A stretch of 64,000 nucleotides of DNA, from NCBI RefSeq assembly GCF_051233475.1, contig NZ_JBKFGH010000022.1, positions 1 to 64,000 of the forward strand, given 5' to 3'. Source of the DNA: Bacillus_BU sp051233475. GTDB taxonomy: Bacteria; Bacillota; Bacilli; Bacillales; Cytobacillaceae. Position numbers and translations under genes: made by a program. Under the pieces are notes generated by a model. It had not been told where the DNA came from, made no database searches, and saw nothing but the letters and a program-made list of their open reading frames with translations. The stretch's first letter is position 1; each line of letters opens with the position of its first letter. This document shows positions 60,960 through 64,000 of this stretch, in pieces.

Positions 60960-60992
60960 ATAAGTATATAACTAGATACTTATATATAGCAA
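60960..60992 (-). promoter_or_regulatory. arsR promoter and operator
   Basis: Minus strand TTGCTA (60987-60992), 18 bases, TATACT (60963-60968). The inverted pair ATAAGTAT (60960-60967) and ATACTTAT (60976-60983) covers the -10 region. Confidence 0.7.
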
Positions 60993-61028
60993 GAGCTAAC
61001 CGTTTTCTTTTACATAACCTTAACAAAT

Positions 61029-61064
61029 ATAAAAGGACTGATACTATCTGATCAGTCCTTTTAA
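61029..61064 (-). terminator. Terminator of the second ars unit
   Basis: AAAAGGACTGAT/ATCAGTCCTTTT stem with an 8-base loop, at the end of the permease/mini-thioredoxin operon. Confidence 0.8.
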
Positions 61065-61066
61065 AA

Positions 61067-61300
61067 TTATTTCTTAAGAATCTCAATAATATCTTTCGGT
61101 TTGAGCACCTTTCCAGATGAAATCAATTTTTCGTCAATGACCAATGCTGGAGTAGACATCACACCGTAAGACATAATATCTTGAAAATCCGTAACTTTAA
61201 TGATCTCCGCTTCTTTTCCAAGTTCCTTAATTGCCAGTTCAGCATTATTTGCTAACACCTGGCAATTCTTACATCCTGAACCTAAAACTTTAATAATCAT
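61067..61300 (-). CDS. Mini-thioredoxin-like redox protein (thioredoxin_3 type)
   Basis: 77 aa. MIIKVLGSGCKNCQVLANNA with CxxC at 10-13, cis-Pro region VMSTPALVIDEKL, ending KPKDIIEIL. GAGGAG 8 bases before the ATG. Such small redox-active disulfide proteins are often encoded after ArsP-type permeases and may hold or reduce the metalloid. Last gene of its operon. Confidence 0.9.
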   Translation of the reverse strand: MIIKVLGSGCKNCQVLANNAELAIKELGKEAEIIKVTDFQDIMSYGVMSTPALVIDEKLISSGKVLKPKDIIEILKK

Positions 61301-61328
61301 TTTGAACACTCCTCAATATTTATAAAAT

Positions 61329-62333
61329 TTACAACAACATGTATCCAAAAGCATTGAAGATATAACCAATAATAATGATTCCAACAACAACAATCCCTAC
61401 AAATATTGCTAATAGTTTTGTTTTTACAACTTTTTTCAGCATAATCATTGATGGCAATGAAAGAGCGGTAACACTCATCATAAATGCTAATGCAGTGCCA
61501 ATTCCTACCCCTTTTAACACAAGAGCTTCAGCAATTGGTAATGTTCCAAAAATATCTGCATACATTGGCACCCCAACAATGGTCGCTAATAAAACGGAGA
61601 ACCATTTATCTGAACCAAGCAATGCAGTAATAATTGATTCAGGAATCCAGTTGTGAATAGCTGCACCAATTCCTACACCAATTAAAATGTATAACCAAAC
61701 TTTTTTTATGATATCAACTACTTGATCCTTAGAAAATTGTAATCGATCCTGAATCGATAACTCTTCTGGTTCAGAATCAATCATTTTATTGTTAAACACG
61801 AATGGTTCAACGTATTTTTCAAGCTTTAGTTTACTTATAATGGTTCCACCGATAACCGCTAGGATCAAACCTACGACAACATAGGCAATCGCAATCTTCC
61901 AGTTGAAAATACTGGCTAGTAATATAACTGAAGCCAAATCAACTAATGGTGAAGATATTAAAAATGAAAATGTCGTTCCAATTGGCAGGCCGGCGCTTGT
62001 AAAACCAATAAACAATGGAATCGATGAACAAGAGCAAAACGGTGTTACTGTTCCTAGCAATGCGCTTAATATATTAGCTGTAATCCCATTAAATCGACCA
62101 AGAATTTTCCTCGTTCTCTCAGGTGGAAAGTAGCTTTGAATATAGGAGATCACAAAAATTAACACCGATAGTAAAATAAAAATTTTTACGACATCATATA
62201 TAAAGAAGTGGATGCTGCCTCCAACTCTACTTTTTACATCTAATCCAAATACATTATTAACAAGAATTGTTACAAGGTCATTGAGCCAATCCATTTTAAG
62301 GAGTTGATTGTTTAACCATGAAAAAATATTCAT
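61329..62333 (-). CDS. Second ArsP-type (DUF318) permease
   Basis: 334 aa, eight to nine helices; signature TPFCSCSSIPLF (Cys100, Cys102) and ISSPLVDLASVILLASIF. It is longer than the 288-aa paralogue at 54403 by an N-terminal helix and a middle loop. With ArsR upstream and the CxxC protein downstream it forms a metalloid or organometal export unit; the exact substrate is not readable. Confidence 0.85.
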   Translation of the reverse strand: MNIFSWLNNQLLKMDWLNDLVTILVNNVFGLDVKSRVGGSIHFFIYDVVKIFILLSVLIFVISYIQSYFPPERTRKILGRFNGITANILSALLGTVTPFCSCSSIPLFIGFTSAGLPIGTTFSFLISSPLVDLASVILLASIFNWKIAIAYVVVGLILAVIGGTIISKLKLEKYVEPFVFNNKMIDSEPEELSIQDRLQFSKDQVVDIIKKVWLYILIGVGIGAAIHNWIPESIITALLGSDKWFSVLLATIVGVPMYADIFGTLPIAEALVLKGVGIGTALAFMMSVTALSLPSMIMLKKVVKTKLLAIFVGIVVVGIIIIGYIFNAFGYMLL

Positions 62334-62345
62334 TTTAACACCGCC

Positions 62346-62708
62346 TTAATGATGTTCGAATAAGTAAGGGACTAAGTTTGTAATTTTTTCTTTATTCAAA
62401 TGATAAATGGTGAACTTCCCTTCTCTTCTCGAGTCAATAATTCCGCCTTTTTCCATGATTTTTAAATGATGATTGACGGTTGAAGAAGCTCCAGATATGC
62501 CAGTTACAATTTCACACATACACATGTCCTCGAACCATAGTAAAGAAATAATCTTTAACCTAGTTTCATCTCCTAGTCCTTTATAAAAATTAGCGATGTT
62601 TTCTAATTCTTGACTATCCAATGTTTTTGGAAATTGTTTTTCAGCTAATCGCCTGATATTATTCATATTTTCATTAGACTTCATGTTCCAAGTCTTTTTC
62701 TCGACCAT
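62346..62708 (-). CDS. ArsR/SmtB family regulator with CMC site
   Basis: 120 aa. Winged helix with DMCMCEI (Cys63, Cys65) in the position of the ArsR metal site; the recognition helix is SSTVNHHLKIMEKGG. AAGGAGG precedes the ATG. Controls the following permease, and perhaps the upstream thioredoxin-ccdA pair, through shared TAGTTTT half-sites. Confidence 0.93.
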   Translation of the reverse strand: MVEKKTWNMKSNENMNNIRRLAEKQFPKTLDSQELENIANFYKGLGDETRLKIISLLWFEDMCMCEIVTGISGASSTVNHHLKIMEKGGIIDSRREGKFTIYHLNKEKITNLVPYLFEHH

Positions 62709-62748
62709 GTAAAAACCTCCTTACGTGTTTATTATACATCTAATTTTC

Positions 62749-62764
62749 TAGTTTTATAGTTTTA
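62749..62764 (-). promoter_or_regulatory. Candidate ArsR half-sites before the second arsR
   Basis: TAGTTTTATAGTTTTA: the 12-mer TTTTATAGTTTT inside it recurs exactly at 63912-63923. On the minus strand a TATAAT box lies about 15 bases downstream. Confidence 0.5.
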
Positions 62765-62786
62765 TTCATGAAAATTTTAGATAAAA

Positions 62787-63479
62787 TTATGCAATCCAAA
62801 ATAAATAAAATGACATTATGATTAGAAGAACACCCATTCCATGTTGAATGTATTGACTGTACTTTTTTATTTTGGATATAGAAGTAATCATCCCAGATAG
62901 GGTCCCAAGGATTACCAAGGGAATTCCTCTACCTAAAGCAAACATTAGCAACAACACTCCGCCAAAAAGCAATTTACCTTCTAGCATTACATACGTTAAT
63001 ATGACTAACAACACCGGTGTAGCGCATTGGCTTGTCGTAAAGCCCATAAGGAATCCCAAAACATAACTACCCAGGAAACCTTTTATTTTTATTTTGCTTA
63101 TTAATTTATCAATAGAAAGACTTAATTCAAATGGAATCAGTTCCAGCAAAACAAGTCCCATGATAAACGTGATGACTACGGCTAAATATGTAAGAACCTC
63201 TTTCAGTGGGCCAAGGATTTCTCCTAATAAGCTAAATAACAAGCCCATGCTGACAAATGTAGTGGCTGTTCCGAGAATATAAAAAATTGAAAGGAAAAAC
63301 TTTTTTTTCAACGGCAAAAATTGATTTTCCTTTTTTTCTGAAGCCTCTAAATAGCCAAGTAACAGTGGAATTGATGATAAATTACACGGGCTAATACTTG
63401 ATAAAATACCGGCTAAAAATGTAACAATTACCGAAAACCAGAGCGAGTTTTTAAGAACTTCTTCTAAAAGTTCATTCAT
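62787..63479 (-). CDS. CcdA-like/DsbD transmembrane thiol-electron carrier
   Basis: 230 aa, six helices. Conserved Cys in ISPCNLSSIPLLLGY and TSQCATPVLLVILTY are the intramembrane pair that moves electrons from cytosolic thioredoxin to extracellular partners. It overlaps the upstream thioredoxin-like gene by 8 bases, so that protein is the obvious partner. Confidence 0.9.
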   Translation of the reverse strand: MNELLEEVLKNSLWFSVIVTFLAGILSSISPCNLSSIPLLLGYLEASEKKENQFLPLKKKFFLSIFYILGTATTFVSMGLLFSLLGEILGPLKEVLTYLAVVITFIMGLVLLELIPFELSLSIDKLISKIKIKGFLGSYVLGFLMGFTTSQCATPVLLVILTYVMLEGKLLFGGVLLLMFALGRGIPLVILGTLSGMITSISKIKKYSQYIQHGMGVLLIIMSFYLFWIA

Positions 63480-63879
63480 TTTTTTTCACCAGGCCATCTA
63501 ATATTTCCCTTAATTCATTTTCCGGAATTGCTCCAATTCGTTCAATTCGTTTCATACCTTCTGCTTCAAACTCACTTGTAGGAATAAATGCAATTTTATA
63601 TTCGCTGACGATTTTCTCGTTAGATAATTTATCAATGTCAACGTCTACAAACTCAACTTTACCCTCATATTCTTCTTTTAATTTTGAAGAAAGTTCCTCC
63701 ATTTTCATGCACGCCTCACATTTTGTGGAATGGAACAATATCCAGCGTGGTTGCTGAATTGGCTCTATTTCAGCTTGATCTTGTGAGGAGTTCCACTTAA
63801 ACCATCCTAATAAAATAAAAATGACAATAAGAAATAGTAAAGAAACTCTTCTTTGCAATCTTTTTTCAATATTCATCAT
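63472..63879 (-). CDS. Membrane-anchored thioredoxin-like protein
   Basis: 135 aa. One N-terminal helix (about 11-28), then a thioredoxin fold outside the membrane with CEAC (54-57) and a late IPTSEF region, where Thr follows the cis-Pro. GGAGGGAGG precedes the ATG. First of the operon with the CcdA-like gene; it receives electrons across the membrane. Confidence 0.88.
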   Translation of the reverse strand: MMNIEKRLQRRVSLLFLIVIFILLGWFKWNSSQDQAEIEPIQQPRWILFHSTKCEACMKMEELSSKLKEEYEGKVEFVDVDIDKLSNEKIVSEYKIAFIPTSEFEAEGMKRIERIGAIPENELREILDGLVKKNE

Positions 63880-63903
63880 TTCCTCCCTCCTATATAAGAT
63901 TAT

Positions 63904-63941
63904 AAAACTAATTTTATAGTTTTGTATTAAGAAATTGTGAA
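63904..63941 (-). promoter_or_regulatory. Promoter and palindromic operator of the thioredoxin-ccdA operon
   Basis: Minus strand TTCACA (63936-63941), 17 bases, TATAAA (63913-63918). The palindrome AAAACTA-ATTTTA-TAGTTTT (63904-63923) overlaps the -10 box and shares its core with the site before the second arsR. The window ends here without a further gene. Confidence 0.6.
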
Positions 63942-64000
63942 CTATTTTGACTCTTTTAACTTATCGAATTTTCGTTAATGCTTATCCTTCATCAACTATC

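Noticed and set aside
60898..61086. 62-codon minus-strand frame between arsR and the mini-thioredoxin gene
   Set aside because: It spans the arsR promoter/operator and a terminator and has no SD.

Overview
The window looks like the chromosome of a low-GC Gram-positive endospore former of the family Bacillaceae (Neobacillus/Cytobacillus/Mesobacillus-like; the exact genus cannot be settled from the sequence). Evidence: AT-rich DNA, strong AGGAGG-type ribosome binding sites, sporulation gene spo0M, and the block ctpA-yodJ-deoD-yodL ... yozD-yodN-yozE, which keeps the gene order of Bacillus subtilis. No rRNA, tRNA, CRISPR array, phage or intact insertion sequence was seen.

Layout. 1-9.1 kb: the conserved ctpA to yozE block, with a small kinase/spo0M operon and an unlisted His-rich peptide between yodL and yozD. 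9.2-9.9 kb: a GC-rich tandem array with an exact 52-bp period and a higher-order 312-bp duplication. 10-23 kb: a MacB-type ABC exporter, a PadR/HAAS/DUF4173 membrane module with a shared operator, a self-regulated membrane protein/TetR pair, two radical-SAM genes in tandem, small membrane proteins, a decayed ECF sigma operon and two spore-coat-like genes. 23.5-34.2 kb: alkyl sulfatase, a pseudogenised FG-GAP protein, a STAND/LuxR regulator followed by an operon (stalk-domain protein, hemerythrin-like, NmrA-like), and a MocR regulator divergent from a PNPOx-like enzyme. 34.4-39 kb: a Bce-type ABC transporter plus two-component system. 39-45.6 kb: gene remnants, a methyltransferase and TetR divergent from FrnE-like and YdhR-like genes, a DUF2089 operon, and an RCC1-repeat protein of unusually high GC. 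45.8-47.8 kb: a compact quinol-cytochrome c reductase operon (31-aa membrane peptide, Rieske protein, cytochrome b fused to a c-type haem domain). 48-53.5 kb: metabolic and envelope genes (GNAT, cupredoxin, cardiolipin synthase-like, glutamate symporter).

53.9-64 kb is an arsenic/metalloid island with three units: (i) plus strand, Cys-rich MarR, ArsP-type permease, 52-aa di-Cys peptide, arsM; (ii) minus strand, arsR-acr3-arsC-arsD-arsA and a HesB/IscA-like gene; (iii) minus strand, thioredoxin, CcdA-like, ArsR, a second ArsP-type permease and a CxxC mini-thioredoxin. Together they would sense arsenicals, reduce arsenate, extrude arsenite with Acr3 powered by ArsA and fed by ArsD, methylate arsenite and export organoarsenicals, with the redox proteins supplying electrons (inference from the families).

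Most notable: the HesB-like gene next to arsA has an in-frame TGA exactly at the family's conserved Cys, followed by intact coding sequence and a short hairpin. This is the signature of a selenocysteine-containing HesB-like protein, or else a remarkably placed nonsense mutation.
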